From Phil1 sp964546125 (GTDB taxonomy: Bacteria; Bacillota; Clostridia; Christensenellales; CAG-138), in assembly GCA_964546125.1 (NCBI GenBank), contig CAZJIS010000013.1:1-33240 (forward strand): a stretch of DNA of 33,240 nt, written 5' to 3'. The translations under genes were made by a program, and so were the position numbers. This document shows, piece by piece, positions 7,506-16,409 of this stretch (its first letter is position 1; each line of letters opens with the position of its first letter). The notes under the pieces were generated by a model. That model was not told the origin of the DNA and ran no database searches. It worked only from the letters and a program-made list of their open reading frames with translations.

Positions 7506-10500
7506 ATGCATCGAGAAGATCCCTACGGCCTTGCCGCATACGGCGCAAGGCTCCAAGGCGCGAAACTTCATAAAAAAGAGAAACGGCTCGAAGTGAGCCT
7601 TGACCTTGCGCGCCCCATCGACGCGCGCGAGGCGGAAGCGATTGCCGCTTCGTTTTGCGCGGCCGTGCCGGGCTGCGAGGTCAATCTCACGGCGCAGCTT
7701 GCAAACGGCGCGCCGGTTGCGCAGCACGAGGCGTTTTTTGAAATGCTCGAAAAGAGCTGGATGCACATTTGGCCCGTGATGCGCGTCGTTCTTAAAAATG
7801 CCGCGTGGGAGCAAAAAGGCGGGGCCGTTTGCGTGCGCGTGCCCGAAAAACTCTACCCCGCCGCAAAAAACGGCGAGGGTACGGAGAAGCTCGTTCAATT
7901 CGTTTCGTCCGTTTATGGGTTCTCCCCCGACATTCGCCTCATTGCGGATGCCACGATGGAAGCGCCGCAGGCCGAGGCGCGCGGGGAGGAAGAAGCGCCC
8001 TCATTCTTTGCGCCCCCAAAGCCCGAAACGCGGGCAAAAAAGGCCCCGGCGCAGGAGAAGAACCGCTTTTCAAAAAAAGACATCATCTTCGGCCGCCCGG
8101 TGTCGACAAAGCCTGCCGCGATGGCGACCGTCAGCGAGGAAAGCGGCACGGTGACCGTGCGCGGCGAGATCATCTCGATCGATGCGCGCCCGCGCAAGAA
8201 CGGCGGCTTCATCCTCAATTTCTACATCACCGATAAGAGCAACACGCTGCCCGTCAAGGCGTTTTTGGGCGCGCAGGAAAAGCGCGTGATCGAACGGCTC
8301 GAAGAAGCGGCGTCCGCGCGGGATTGGGTGGTTGTCCACGGCCGCTACGACCGCGATCAATATGCCAACGCCTATTGCGTATTCGCAGATTTCATCTGCC
8401 GCACCGATGCCGAGCACCGCGAGGACAAGGCCGAAAAGAAACGCGTCGAGTTGCACCTGCATACGAAGATGAGCGCGATGGACGGCTTTATCGAAGCCGA
8501 AAAAGCCGTGGAGATCGCCGCCCACTGGGGCCACCGGGCGATTGCCATCACCGACCACGGCGTGGTGCAGGCGTTCCCCGCGGCGGTGAGCGCCGCAAAG
8601 AAGCTTGCCGGCAAAGGCAAGCAGATCAAGGTCCTCCTCGGCCTTGAAGGGTACCTTCTGCCCGATTGCACGCTCATCCCCATGCAGGGGAGCTTTTGCG
8701 CCGTGGAGGCTGTGCTGACGCCCGGCGTTCGCACGGATAACATCTTCGCGCTCGCGGCCATCAAGCGTGACGAAACGGGGGGGGAAGAGCGCTTTTTCAC
8801 CTTCGTCAACGCGGGCGCCGCCCTGCCTGCGGAGCTTGAAGCCCGCTGCGGCGCGTATGCGCCCGAAGATGCGCCCACCGCGCCTGAGGCGCTCGCTTTG
8901 CTCCGCGCGTTCATCGGCGGCGCGCGCGTCGTCACGCACGATGTAAATGCGCTTTTGAAGCTCTACCGCAAGGCCGAGGCGCTCAATGTGCCCTTTGTGC
9001 GCGAATGCATCGCAGCCGATGGGCTTGCGCACGAGCTGTGCCGCCAGGGGCCGGTGCTCGCGCCCGGTACGCCCGCGGACTGCCTCTGGGCGATGGGCAT
9101 TATGCCTAAGTCCGAAGCGCTTTTGGATCAGGCCGAGGCGCTGCTCGAGCTGTTCTTTGCCTGTTGCGCGCGCATGCGCGCACGCGGAATCGAACGACTG
9201 CCGCTGCACGATTGCATGCCGCCGGCCAAGGTCAAGGGGCGCCGCAGCACCTGCCACATCATCCTCATCGCCAGGAACCCCGCGGGCCTCAAGCACCTCT
9301 ATAAACTCGTGAGCTACGCGCATCTCGAGCACCTCAAGGGCGTGCCGCAAATCCCGAGGTCGCTCTTGCTCTTTTACCGCGAGGGGCTGATCGTCGGCTC
9401 CGCATGCGAGGCGGGGGAGGTGTTTCGCGCGGTGCTCGAGCGCGCGCCGCGCGAGAAGCTCGAGGCGATCGCCCGCGAATACGATTACCTCGAGGTGCAG
9501 CCCACCGGCAACAACGAGTTCCTCGTGCGCGGGGATGTTGTGCGGGACGCAGAAGGCCTGCGCGCGCTCAACCGCACGATCGTCGATTTGGGCGACGCGC
9601 TCGGCATCCCCGTAGTCGCTACGGGGGATGCGCACTTCCTCGACCCCGAGGATGCGATCTTTCGCGCCATCGTCATGAGCGTCAAAGAATTCAAGGACGC
9701 CGAGCAGCAGGCGCCGCTCTATTTCCACACCACCGACGACATGCTCGAGGAGTTTTCCTACCTCGGCGCGGAAAAGGCGATGGAGATCGTCGTCGAGAAC
9801 CCCAACCGCATCGCCGATTCCTGCGAGAAGATGATGCCCTTTCTCTCCGAGCGCGGCACATATGCGCCGAAATTCCCCAATGCCGGGGAGGAGCTGAAGT
9901 CGATTGCCATGCGCCGCGCGCATGAGGTCTACGGCGAAATTCTGCCGCCCATCGTCCTGGCGCGGCTTGAAAAGGAGCTTGGCTCCATCATCGGCAACGG
10001 CTACGCGTCGCTGTATCTTGCGGCGGAACGGCTCGTGAAAAAATCCAACAGCGACGGCTACCTCGTAGGTTCGCGCGGGTCGGTCGGCTCCTCGTTCGTG
10101 GCGACGATGGCGGGCATCACCGAGGTGAACCCGCTTCAGCCGCACTATGTTTGCCCGAACTGCCGCCACAGCGACTTCGAGGTGAATCTCGCCAAATATA
10201 CCTGCGGCATCGATATGGAAGACGCGCGCTGCCCCCAATGCGGTGCCGCTTATCAAAAGCTTGGCTACACAATTCCCTTCGAGGCGTTTTTGGGCTTTAA
10301 GGGCGACAAAACGCCCGATATCGATTTGAACTTTTCGAGCGAATACCAGCCCGTGGCGCATAAATACGTGGAGGAGATGTTCGGCGAGGGTTATGCCTTC
10401 CGCGCGGGCACGATCTCGGGCCTCGGCGATAAAACCGTTTACGGCTATATCAAAAAATACTGTGAAACACGCGGCGAGGCGGCATTCTCCGCCGCGGAAA

Positions 10501-11753
10501 CGGAGCGCCTCGTGCACGGCTGCGAGGGCGTCAAACGCACGACCGGCCAGCACCCGGGCGGCATCATCATCGTGCCGGAGGGGTATGAGATCTTCGATTT
10601 CACCCCCATCCACCGCCCGGCGGATAAGACCGAAAGCGACATCATCACTACGCACTTTGACTTCCACGCCCTTGACGACAGGCTCGTTAAGCTCGATATC
10701 CTCGGCCATGACGACCCGACGGCCATGCGTCTTTTTAAAGAGATCACCGGCGTCGACCCGCAGGACATCCCGCAGGATGATCCCCAAACGATGCGCATCT
10801 TCTCTTCGGTCGAGCCTTTGGGTACGACGCTTGAGGAGCTCGGCTGCGATGTGGGCAGCATCGGCATTCCCGAATTCGGCACGGCCTTCGTGCGGCAGAT
10901 GCTCATGGACACGCGGCCGACCACGATGGACGAGCTCGTGCGCATTTCGGGCCTTTCGCACGGCACGGACGTGTGGCTTGGCAACGCGCGGGAGATGGTG
11001 CTCGGCGGCATTGCGACGCTCTCGCAGGTGATCTGTACGCGAGAGGATATCATGAATACGTTGATGGCCATGGGCGGCGAGGCGTCGATCTCTTTTAAAA
11101 CGATGGAAAGCGTGCGAAAGGGCCGCGGCCTCACCGAAGAAATGGAAAAAAACCTCGCGGCGCTCAACGCGCCCGAGTGGTTTGTCAACTCGCTTCGAAA
11201 AATCGGTTATCTCTTCCCGCGCGCGCACGCGGCGGCCTATGTGATGATGAGCTTCCGCACGGCCTTCTACAAGGTGCATTATCCGCTGGCGTTTTACGCG
11301 GTGTATTTCTCCGCCCGCGCGGATGCGTTTGACGTGGAGGCCGCCTCCGGCGGCGAGGTGAGCGTGTTGAAGCGCATTCAGGCGATCAAGCGCAAAGGCA
11401 ACGACGCCGAGCAAAAAGAGCAGGATCTCCTGACCATCCTCGAGGTGGTGTACGAAATGAACCGGCGCAAAATCGAGCTCTTGCCCATCGACCTCTACCG
11501 GTCCGACGCAACGCGCTTCCTCATCGAAAACGGCGCGCTGCGCCCGCCCTTTAGCGCCATTGCCGGCGTGGGCGCGGCGGCGGCCGAGGGCATCGGCGCC
11601 GCGAAAGCGGGCGGCCCCTTTGCCTCGGTGGAGGATTTTCGCATCCGCACCAAGGCAAACAGCGCCATCGTCGAAAAGCTGCGCGCTTTAGGCTGCTTTA
11701 AGGGCATGCCCGAGGAAAACCAATTGACGCTCTTTGGCATGCTCGGCAGCTGA
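7506..11753 (+). CDS. polC: DNA polymerase III alpha subunit, PolC type, with degenerate exonuclease domain
   Basis: The 1415-residue replicative polymerase of low-GC Gram-positive bacteria. Order of domains: N-terminal region, OB fold around 205-300, first half of the PHP domain (HLHT, His317 and His319), a DEDD-type exonuclease insertion (about 396-560), rest of PHP, then palm, fingers and helix-hairpin-helix parts. The polymerase core is intact: GSRGSVGSS, a CxxC...CxxC zinc knuckle in the family position, FKGDKTPDIDLNF with catalytic Asp938 and Asp940, and VKRTTGQHPGGII. The exonuclease insertion is not: the segment aligned to FDVETTGL reads EAVLTPGV (Ala402 and Leu404 for Asp and Glu), the HNASFD segment reads HDVNAL (Leu483 for Asp), and in the last motif only Asp541 remains (Ser536 for His). 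Proofreading by this domain is therefore probably lost. Confidence 0.96.
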   Translation: MHREDPYGLAAYGARLQGAKLHKKEKRLEVSLDLARPIDAREAEAIAASFCAAVPGCEVNLTAQLANGAPVAQHEAFFEMLEKSWMHIWPVMRVVLKNAAWEQKGGAVCVRVPEKLYPAAKNGEGTEKLVQFVSSVYGFSPDIRLIADATMEAPQAEARGEEEAPSFFAPPKPETRAKKAPAQEKNRFSKKDIIFGRPVSTKPAAMATVSEESGTVTVRGEIISIDARPRKNGGFILNFYITDKSNTLPVKAFLGAQEKRVIERLEEAASARDWVVVHGRYDRDQYANAYCVFADFICRTDAEHREDKAEKKRVELHLHTKMSAMDGFIEAEKAVEIAAHWGHRAIAITDHGVVQAFPAAVSAAKKLAGKGKQIKVLLGLEGYLLPDCTLIPMQGSFCAVEAVLTPGVRTDNIFALAAIKRDETGGEERFFTFVNAGAALPAELEARCGAYAPEDAPTAPEALALLRAFIGGARVVTHDVNALLKLYRKAEALNVPFVRECIAADGLAHELCRQGPVLAPGTPADCLWAMGIMPKSEALLDQAEALLELFFACCARMRARGIERLPLHDCMPPAKVKGRRSTCHIILIARNPAGLKHLYKLVSYAHLEHLKGVPQIPRSLLLFYREGLIVGSACEAGEVFRAVLERAPREKLEAIAREYDYLEVQPTGNNEFLVRGDVVRDAEGLRALNRTIVDLGDALGIPVVATGDAHFLDPEDAIFRAIVMSVKEFKDAEQQAPLYFHTTDDMLEEFSYLGAEKAMEIVVENPNRIADSCEKMMPFLSERGTYAPKFPNAGEELKSIAMRRAHEVYGEILPPIVLARLEKELGSIIGNGYASLYLAAERLVKKSNSDGYLVGSRGSVGSSFVATMAGITEVNPLQPHYVCPNCRHSDFEVNLAKYTCGIDMEDARCPQCGAAYQKLGYTIPFEAFLGFKGDKTPDIDLNFSSEYQPVAHKYVEEMFGEGYAFRAGTISGLGDKTVYGYIKKYCETRGEAAFSAAETERLVHGCEGVKRTTGQHPGGIIIVPEGYEIFDFTPIHRPADKTESDIITTHFDFHALDDRLVKLDILGHDDPTAMRLFKEITGVDPQDIPQDDPQTMRIFSSVEPLGTTLEELGCDVGSIGIPEFGTAFVRQMLMDTRPTTMDELVRISGLSHGTDVWLGNAREMVLGGIATLSQVICTREDIMNTLMAMGGEASISFKTMESVRKGRGLTEEMEKNLAALNAPEWFVNSLRKIGYLFPRAHAAAYVMMSFRTAFYKVHYPLAFYAVYFSARADAFDVEAASGGEVSVLKRIQAIKRKGNDAEQKEQDLLTILEVVYEMNRRKIELLPIDLYRSDATRFLIENGALRPPFSAIAGVGAAAAEGIGAAKAGGPFASVEDFRIRTKANSAIVEKLRALGCFKGMPEENQLTLFGMLGS

Positions 11754-11836
11754 GTTATAGTTTTTGCTTGCGGTTTTAACAGCTCTTTTATCCGCTCGAG
11801 CATGGCCGCTCAATCGGCAATGTTCGGGCTGCGCTT

Positions 11837-12886
11837 CTACCGGCCTATGCCGCAGGCCGCGCGCAAACTCTCCGTATACGGCGGACGGCAAACGCCCTTT
11901 TCCGTCACGATGGCGGCGATGAGCGCGTGGTCGGTCACATCGAAAGCGGGGTTGTAGCAGGCAACGCCCGCGGGCGCCACCGGCTTTTCAAAAAACTTCT
12001 GTTTAATCTCCTCGGGCGCGCGCAGTTCGATGGGGATATCCGCGCCGGTTTCGCACGCGAGGTCGATGCTCGAGGTGGGGCCGAGCACATAGAACGGGAT
12101 GCCATAGTGGCGCGCGAGGATCGCGACGCCGCTCGTGCCGATTTTATTGGCGGCATCCCCGTTGGCGGCCACGCGGTCGCATCCGACAAAGCAGGCCTGC
12201 ACCCAGCCGTTTTTCATCACGAGCGAAGCCATGTTGTCACAAATGAGCGTCACATCGACGCCCGCGCGCTGCAATTCATAGGCTGTGAGGCGCGCGCCCT
12301 GCAAAAGGGGCCGCGTTTCATCGGCGAACACGCGAAAACGGAGCCCGCGCTCCGCGCCGAGCAAAATCGGACCGAGCGCCGTGCCGTAGCGCGAGGTCGC
12401 AAGCGGCCCCGCGTTGCAGTGGGTGAGGATGCCGTCCCCATCTTTGACAAGAGCGAGGCCGTGCTCCGCGATGGCGCGGCATTTTTCAATGTCGTCTTCG
12501 TGGATGGCGATGGCTTCGCGCAAAAGGAGCGCGAGCAGCTCCCCGCGCGGTTTTGTAAGATTTGTTTTGGCGGCATCGAGCATTTTCCGGATCGCCCAGT
12601 TGAGATTGACGGCCGTCGGGCGGGCGGAACCGAGGTAGGCCCCGAACGCCGCAAGCTCATCAAAGAACGCCTTTGGATTTTCCGCGGCGCTATCCTTTGC
12701 CGCGAGGTACATGCAATACGCCGCGAAGATGCCGATGGCGGGCGCGCCGCGCACGCGAAGCGAGGCGATGGCCTCGAACATTTCTTCGGGCCGCCGCGGG
12801 CGGATCTCCCGTTCCTCATTCGGCAAAAGCGTTTGGTCGAGGAGAAACAACCCGCCGTTTTCGGCAAAGCGAATGTTTTGCATCAT
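11837..12886 (-). CDS. mtnA: S-methyl-5-thioribose-1-phosphate isomerase family protein
   Basis: An aldose-ketose isomerase of the aIF2B/MtnA family, which turns methylthioribose 1-phosphate into the ribulose form in methionine salvage. The 349 residues show VRGAPAIG at 45-52, LTHCNAGPLATSRYGTALG with the catalytic Cys, VFADETRPLLQGARLTAYEL, GCDRVAANGDAANKIGT with the catalytic Asp, and YNPAFDVT. No other methionine-salvage gene is nearby, so the related 5-deoxyribose 1-phosphate salvage role is possible. Its start ATGATG lies at the edge of the assembly gap. The copy of this start on the other side of the gap shows that the upstream flavoprotein gene ends inside it (ATGA overlap), so the two are probably coupled. 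Confidence 0.9.
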   Translation of the reverse strand: MMQNIRFAENGGLFLLDQTLLPNEEREIRPRRPEEMFEAIASLRVRGAPAIGIFAAYCMYLAAKDSAAENPKAFFDELAAFGAYLGSARPTAVNLNWAIRKMLDAAKTNLTKPRGELLALLLREAIAIHEDDIEKCRAIAEHGLALVKDGDGILTHCNAGPLATSRYGTALGPILLGAERGLRFRVFADETRPLLQGARLTAYELQRAGVDVTLICDNMASLVMKNGWVQACFVGCDRVAANGDAANKIGTSGVAILARHYGIPFYVLGPTSSIDLACETGADIPIELRAPEEIKQKFFEKPVAPAGVACYNPAFDVTDHALIAAIVTEKGVCRPPYTESLRAACGIGR

Positions 12887-13067
12887 GCTTCCCCGCGCGG
12901 GCGCACGAGTTCNNNNNNNNNNNNNNNNNNNNNNNNNNNNNNNNNNNNNNNNNNNNNNNNNNNNNNNNNNNNNNNNNNNNNNNNNNNNNNNNNNNNNNNN
13001 NNNNNNNNNNNNTTTTCGGCAAAGCGAATGTTTTGCATCATGCTTCCCCGCGCGGGCGCACGAGTTC
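12858..13067. other. Assembly gap (100 N) flanked by a duplicated 55-bp sequence
   Basis: Bases 12913-13012 are all N. The 55 bases before the run (12858-12912) are identical to the 55 bases after it (13013-13067). This is what a scaffolder leaves when two contigs overlap by one k-mer and are joined with a fixed-size gap. Removing the N run and one copy gives a continuous sequence in which the flavoprotein gene and mtnA overlap by four bases. No genuine sequence is likely to be missing. Confidence 0.9.
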
Positions 13068-13538
13068 TGCGGCCTGCTTGCCGCTCATGTGTTCGATTTC
13101 AATGCGAACGATCAGCGCCCGCGCCCCGTCTTCCCCGATTATGCGCGCAATGGTTTCATCGTCGACAGCGGGGGAATACTTCGCGGCGAGGGTCCGGTAA
13201 GCTTCCTGCCGGCGCGCGTCATCCGCGAGAATTTCGGCCCTGCCAAAGACGATGACGCTTCGAAAATATGTCGTGAACTCTTCCGGCATGACCTCGTCCG
13301 CGTCGATCACTGTGAAGGATACCTTCGGGTCGCGCAGCAACGCATCGAGCTTGTGCCCGCTTTTGGCGATGTGGAGCAAAATGCCGCCGTCGTGGTAAAC
13401 ATAGCTCAGCGGCACGGCATAGGGGTAGCCGTCGTCCCCGTGGACGGCGAGCACGCCCGCCGTATTGCGCTTGAGCACCGCCTCGGCGTCGGCCGGGGAA
13501 AGGAGCTGATTGATTCTCCTCATCGTGCGAAAGGCCAT
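13038..13538 (-). CDS. Pyridoxamine 5'-phosphate oxidase family (NimA-like) flavoprotein
   Basis: A 166-residue split-barrel flavin-binding protein of the NimA/PNPOx-like group. It matches the family pattern MRRINQLLSPADAEAVLKRNTAGVLAV, then GDDGYPYAVPLSYVY, KSGHKLDALL, KVSFTVI and FTTYFRSVIVFGRAEI. Members include nitroimidazole reductases, but most have unknown substrates, so no reaction is claimed. The start is ATG at 13538 behind AAAGGAGG. The frame remains open further upstream into nagA, but that extension has no family similarity. It lies 70 bp downstream of nagA and overlaps the mtnA start in the un-gapped sequence. Confidence 0.88.
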   Translation of the reverse strand: MAFRTMRRINQLLSPADAEAVLKRNTAGVLAVHGDDGYPYAVPLSYVYHDGGILLHIAKSGHKLDALLRDPKVSFTVIDADEVMPEEFTTYFRSVIVFGRAEILADDARRQEAYRTLAAKYSPAVDDETIARIIGEDGARALIVRIEIEHMSGKQAAELVRPRGEA

Positions 13539-13608
13539 GATTTCCTCCTTTAAGGCGCGTCTGTCGCCGCGCTTATGATAAAGGACTTTCCGTCCATCGA
13601 TAAAAGCT

Positions 13609-14748
13609 TCAGTTGCCGGCCCGCTCGAGCCTTTGGCCCCGAAGATAAACGCCGCGGATGTTGAACGCTTCATCCGCGATGATGAAGCTCGCCTCCGCGC
13701 CGGTTGATATCGAGCCGAAACGGTGCAAAAGCCCGAGCTGTCCGGCGGGGGTGAGCGTGGCGGCGCGTACCGCGTCCTCTTTGGCGACGCCCCAGCGCAT
13801 GGCGTTTTGCATGCAGCGGTAGAGCGGTGTGACGGAGCCGGCGATCGTGCCGTCCGCAAGTTCCGCGCGCGCGCCTTTGACGAGCACGCTCTGCCCGCCG
13901 AGGCTGTAGGCTCCATCTTCAAGGCCGCAGGCTTCGATCGAGTCGCTCACAAGGCAGATGCGATCGGCGCCGAAGAGCTTGAAGCAAAGCCGCACGACGC
14001 TCGGGTGGATGTGCACGCCGTCGGCGATCAGCTCGACCTTCACATGCCCGCGGTCGGCCGCCGCGCCGACGGGGCCGGGGTTCCGGTGGTTGAGGCCGGG
14101 CATGGCGTTGAAAAGATGCGTAACGTGGGAGACGCCCGCGTCGAACCCCCTAAGGCTCGCCTCATAATCCGCGTCCGAATGCGCGAGCGACACGATGACC
14201 CTGCCTTTGACGGCTTCGATGAAATCGAGCGCGCCGTCCAGCTCCGGGGCGACGTCCACAAAGGCGATATGGCCGCGCGCGGCTTCATACAGGCGCTCAA
14301 AGAGCGCAAGATCGAATTTTTTAAGATAGATTGGGTTCTGCGCGCCCTGGCGCGCGAGGGCGAGGTACGGCCCTTCCATGTTGATGCCAAGCAGCGATGC
14401 GCCCGCCTCGGGCGGATGCTCGTTCAGATCGGCGGCGTTTGCAAAAGCGCGGGCGAGATCTTCTTCGGGAAGCGCCATTGAGGTCGGGCAAAAGCCCGCG
14501 AGGCCCGCTTTGGCGTGCGCTTGGGCGATGAGCGCAAGCTCCTCTGCGCTGCAGGTCGAAAAATCATATCCCGCGCCGCCGTGGGTGTGCACATCGATCA
14601 GCCCGGGGATCACATAAGCGCCGCCAAGGTCCGTGCCCGAATGCACATCGCCGACGCGCGCGAACGTTCCGTTTTCAATGCAAAAACCACCCGCGCGGAA
14701 GCGGCCGTCAGCGCCAAAGTAGTTTGCGCGGATAAAACTTTCCCGCAT
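13609..14748 (-). CDS. nagA: N-acetylglucosamine-6-phosphate deacetylase
   Basis: A cytoplasmic amidohydrolase that removes acetate from GlcNAc-6-phosphate, feeding amino-sugar catabolism and cell-wall recycling. The 379 residues contain the metal motif DVHTHGGAGYDF (His54, His56), the INMEGPYL segment with its metal-binding Glu, SLAHSDADYE, the substrate segment VTHLFNAMPGLNHRNPG, and the catalytic Asp in LVSDSIEACG. AAGGAG lies upstream of the ATG at 14748. It starts 14 bp after the nagB stop, so nagB-nagA is an operon and the two enzymes act in sequence. Confidence 0.95.
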   Translation of the reverse strand: MRESFIRANYFGADGRFRAGGFCIENGTFARVGDVHSGTDLGGAYVIPGLIDVHTHGGAGYDFSTCSAEELALIAQAHAKAGLAGFCPTSMALPEEDLARAFANAADLNEHPPEAGASLLGINMEGPYLALARQGAQNPIYLKKFDLALFERLYEAARGHIAFVDVAPELDGALDFIEAVKGRVIVSLAHSDADYEASLRGFDAGVSHVTHLFNAMPGLNHRNPGPVGAAADRGHVKVELIADGVHIHPSVVRLCFKLFGADRICLVSDSIEACGLEDGAYSLGGQSVLVKGARAELADGTIAGSVTPLYRCMQNAMRWGVAKEDAVRAATLTPAGQLGLLHRFGSISTGAEASFIIADEAFNIRGVYLRGQRLERAGN

Positions 14749-14762
14749 GCCGCGGCTCCTTC

Positions 14763-15491
14763 TTAATGGAATAAAGACAGGGCCTCCTCGTCGCCGATGA
14801 GGGTCACGCCGGGGTGAAGCTGCAAAATGCTCGCGGGCAGCTGGGGCGCGACGGGGCCGAAAAACGCTTCGCGAAGGGCCTGCGCTTTTGAAAGGCCCGA
14901 AACGAGCAGCAAAATGCTTTTCGCGCGCAAAATGGAGCCGATGCCCATCGTGTAAGCATGGCGCGGCACGAGGGAAGCGCTTTCAAAAAAGCGCTCGTTG
15001 GCATGGATGGTTTCTTTTGTGAGGGCTACCTCGTGGGTGCGCGGCGCAAAGCAAGCAGAAGGCTCGTTGAAACCGATGTGGCCGTTCACGCCAAGGCCCA
15101 ATAGCTGCAAGTCGATACCGCCGAGGCTTTCGATGATGGCCTCATAGCGCGTGCACTCTTGCGCCGCGTCGGGCGCGAGGCCATTTGGCACGAACGTGCG
15201 GCGCTTGTCGATATCGATGTGGTCAAACAGGTTCGTGTCCATAAAAAAGCGGTAGCTTTGCGGATCGTCGGGCGCGAGGCCCGCGTATTCATCGAGGTTG
15301 ACGCACGAAATTTCGGCAAAGCTCAATTCGCCCGCCTTGCACCATTCAACAAGCTGCCGGTAGGCGCCCACCGGCGTGCCGCCCGTCGCGAGGCCCAGCA
15401 CGCTTTTTGGGAAAAGCGTGATCTGCGCGCGCAAAAAGTCCGCCGCCTTGCGGCTCATATCGTGGTAATCCTTCACCCGAATAATTCTCAT
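14763..15491 (-). CDS. nagB: Glucosamine-6-phosphate deaminase
   Basis: Converts glucosamine-6-phosphate to fructose-6-phosphate and ammonia, the step after NagA. Starting at ATG 15491 (MRIIRVKDYHDMS), behind GGAGGG, gives 242 residues, the usual length of Firmicute NagB. Motifs: GLATGGTPVGAYRQL (phosphate binding), VNLDEYAGL with the catalytic Asp, and GLGVNGHIGFNEP with the catalytic His. The frame is open further upstream but without homology. It heads a minus-strand group with nagA, the NimA-like gene and mtnA. Confidence 0.96.
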   Translation of the reverse strand: MRIIRVKDYHDMSRKAADFLRAQITLFPKSVLGLATGGTPVGAYRQLVEWCKAGELSFAEISCVNLDEYAGLAPDDPQSYRFFMDTNLFDHIDIDKRRTFVPNGLAPDAAQECTRYEAIIESLGGIDLQLLGLGVNGHIGFNEPSACFAPRTHEVALTKETIHANERFFESASLVPRHAYTMGIGSILRAKSILLLVSGLSKAQALREAFFGPVAPQLPASILQLHPGVTLIGDEEALSLFH

Positions 15492-15522
15492 TAAGTTGCC
15501 CTCCATTAATAAATCGGGAAAG

Positions 15523-15537
15523 TGCCGCAAAGCGGCG
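15523..15537 (-). terminator. Weak hairpin between the flavin reductase gene and nagB
   Basis: GCCGC-TTT-GCGGC on the minus strand, followed by ACTTTCC. It lies 25 bp behind the reductase stop codon and could be a weak terminator or a leader structure for nagB. The U-tract is poor. Confidence 0.3.
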
Positions 15538-15562
15538 CAGCCGTTTTTGTAAGTATATGCCG

Positions 15563-16243
15563 TCAATAGCCCACCATCGAATCGTCGATGATGCGGGCCT
15601 TGGGCACACCCTTGGAACGGACGAGCTCCTCCACCGAATTGACTACGCGGGGCGAGGCGGAGAAGTAATAATATGCCGCGTCGCCGTAGCGTTCCACGAG
15701 TTCCGCAAGCTTTGCCTGCGTTTCATCGGCCGAGGCGGTTTTATAGAGCGCCATCTGCGGGTTCGCTTCGGCAATGGCTGCAAGCTCCTCGCCAAAGAGA
15801 TAATGGTCGCTCGAGGAGAACAAAATGCAGATCGGCCTTGTGTGGCTGTTGGCAAGCTCCACCGTGAGCGCGCGCACCGGCGTGACGCCCACGCCGCCCG
15901 CAAACAGCACGATGGGGGAAACCTCATCGCGCACGCAGAAATGACCGAACGGCCCCTGCATTGACACCACCTCGCCCGGCTGCATCGAGAGCAGCGCCTT
16001 CTTAAAAGCGCTTGCCTCGCGGCCTGTGCGCGTGCCCACGATCAGCACGCCCTCCGCCTGCACGGAGGCGATGGAGAAAATGCGGGATTCCTTTTCGAGC
16101 GCTTCGTTGCCCGGCAGGCGGAACACCGCGTGTTCGCCGGCTTTCCAGGTCAGCCCCTCGGCGGGCTTAAGTTTGATTACATAATAATCCCCAAAGGGAT
16201 TTTCAATGGAGAGGATGGTCGCTTCGGTTTTTTGCATCATCAT
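15563..16243 (-). CDS. FAD/NAD(P)-binding oxidoreductase, ferredoxin-NADP reductase fold
   Basis: A 226-residue flavoprotein with the two-domain FNR fold that passes electrons between NAD(P)H and a partner. The FAD domain has WKAGEHAVFRLPG and the RxFS motif (Arg54-Ser57). The NAD(P) domain has FAGGVGVTPVRAL at 115-127. The C-terminus is ARIIDDSMVGY. There is no iron-sulfur or globin domain, so it is a stand-alone reductase whose partner is unknown. It is transcribed from a near-consensus promoter about 105 bp upstream. GGAGG lies 11 bp before the first of three consecutive ATG codons. Confidence 0.85.
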   Translation of the reverse strand: MMMQKTEATILSIENPFGDYYVIKLKPAEGLTWKAGEHAVFRLPGNEALEKESRIFSIASVQAEGVLIVGTRTGREASAFKKALLSMQPGEVVSMQGPFGHFCVRDEVSPIVLFAGGVGVTPVRALTVELANSHTRPICILFSSSDHYLFGEELAAIAEANPQMALYKTASADETQAKLAELVERYGDAAYYYFSASPRVVNSVEELVRSKGVPKARIIDDSMVGY

Positions 16244-16342
16244 TTACCCGGCATCCTCCAAAAGACCGCGCCGTCCGGCGGGCCGTCGGATGCCGCTTCC
16301 TTTCCGCTGCGTATGCGGCGCATGATAACGCTTGCGCGCTTC

Positions 16343-16377
16343 TCCTAAATTGTAGGAAGATTGGGCGCGCCTGTCAA
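16343..16377 (-). promoter_or_regulatory. Sigma-A promoter with overlapping dyad, upstream of the flavin reductase
   Basis: On the minus strand TTGACA (16377-16372), a 17-bp spacer and TACAAT (16354-16349). A TCCTA-N5-TAGGA inverted repeat (16343-16357) covers the -10 box, the position of a repressor operator. The regulator is unknown. Confidence 0.7.
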
Positions 16378-16409
16378 GCGGGATGCGCCATAAAGGGCGT
16401 CCGTTTCTT

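Noticed and set aside
8070..11414. 1114-codon open frame on the minus strand opposite polC
   Set aside because: It is antisense to a clearly coding polC, shows no family pattern and arises from G+C-rich codon bias.
12711..13553. Plus-strand frames running through the N block
   Set aside because: They contain only unknown residues in the gap and oppose mtnA and the NimA-like gene.
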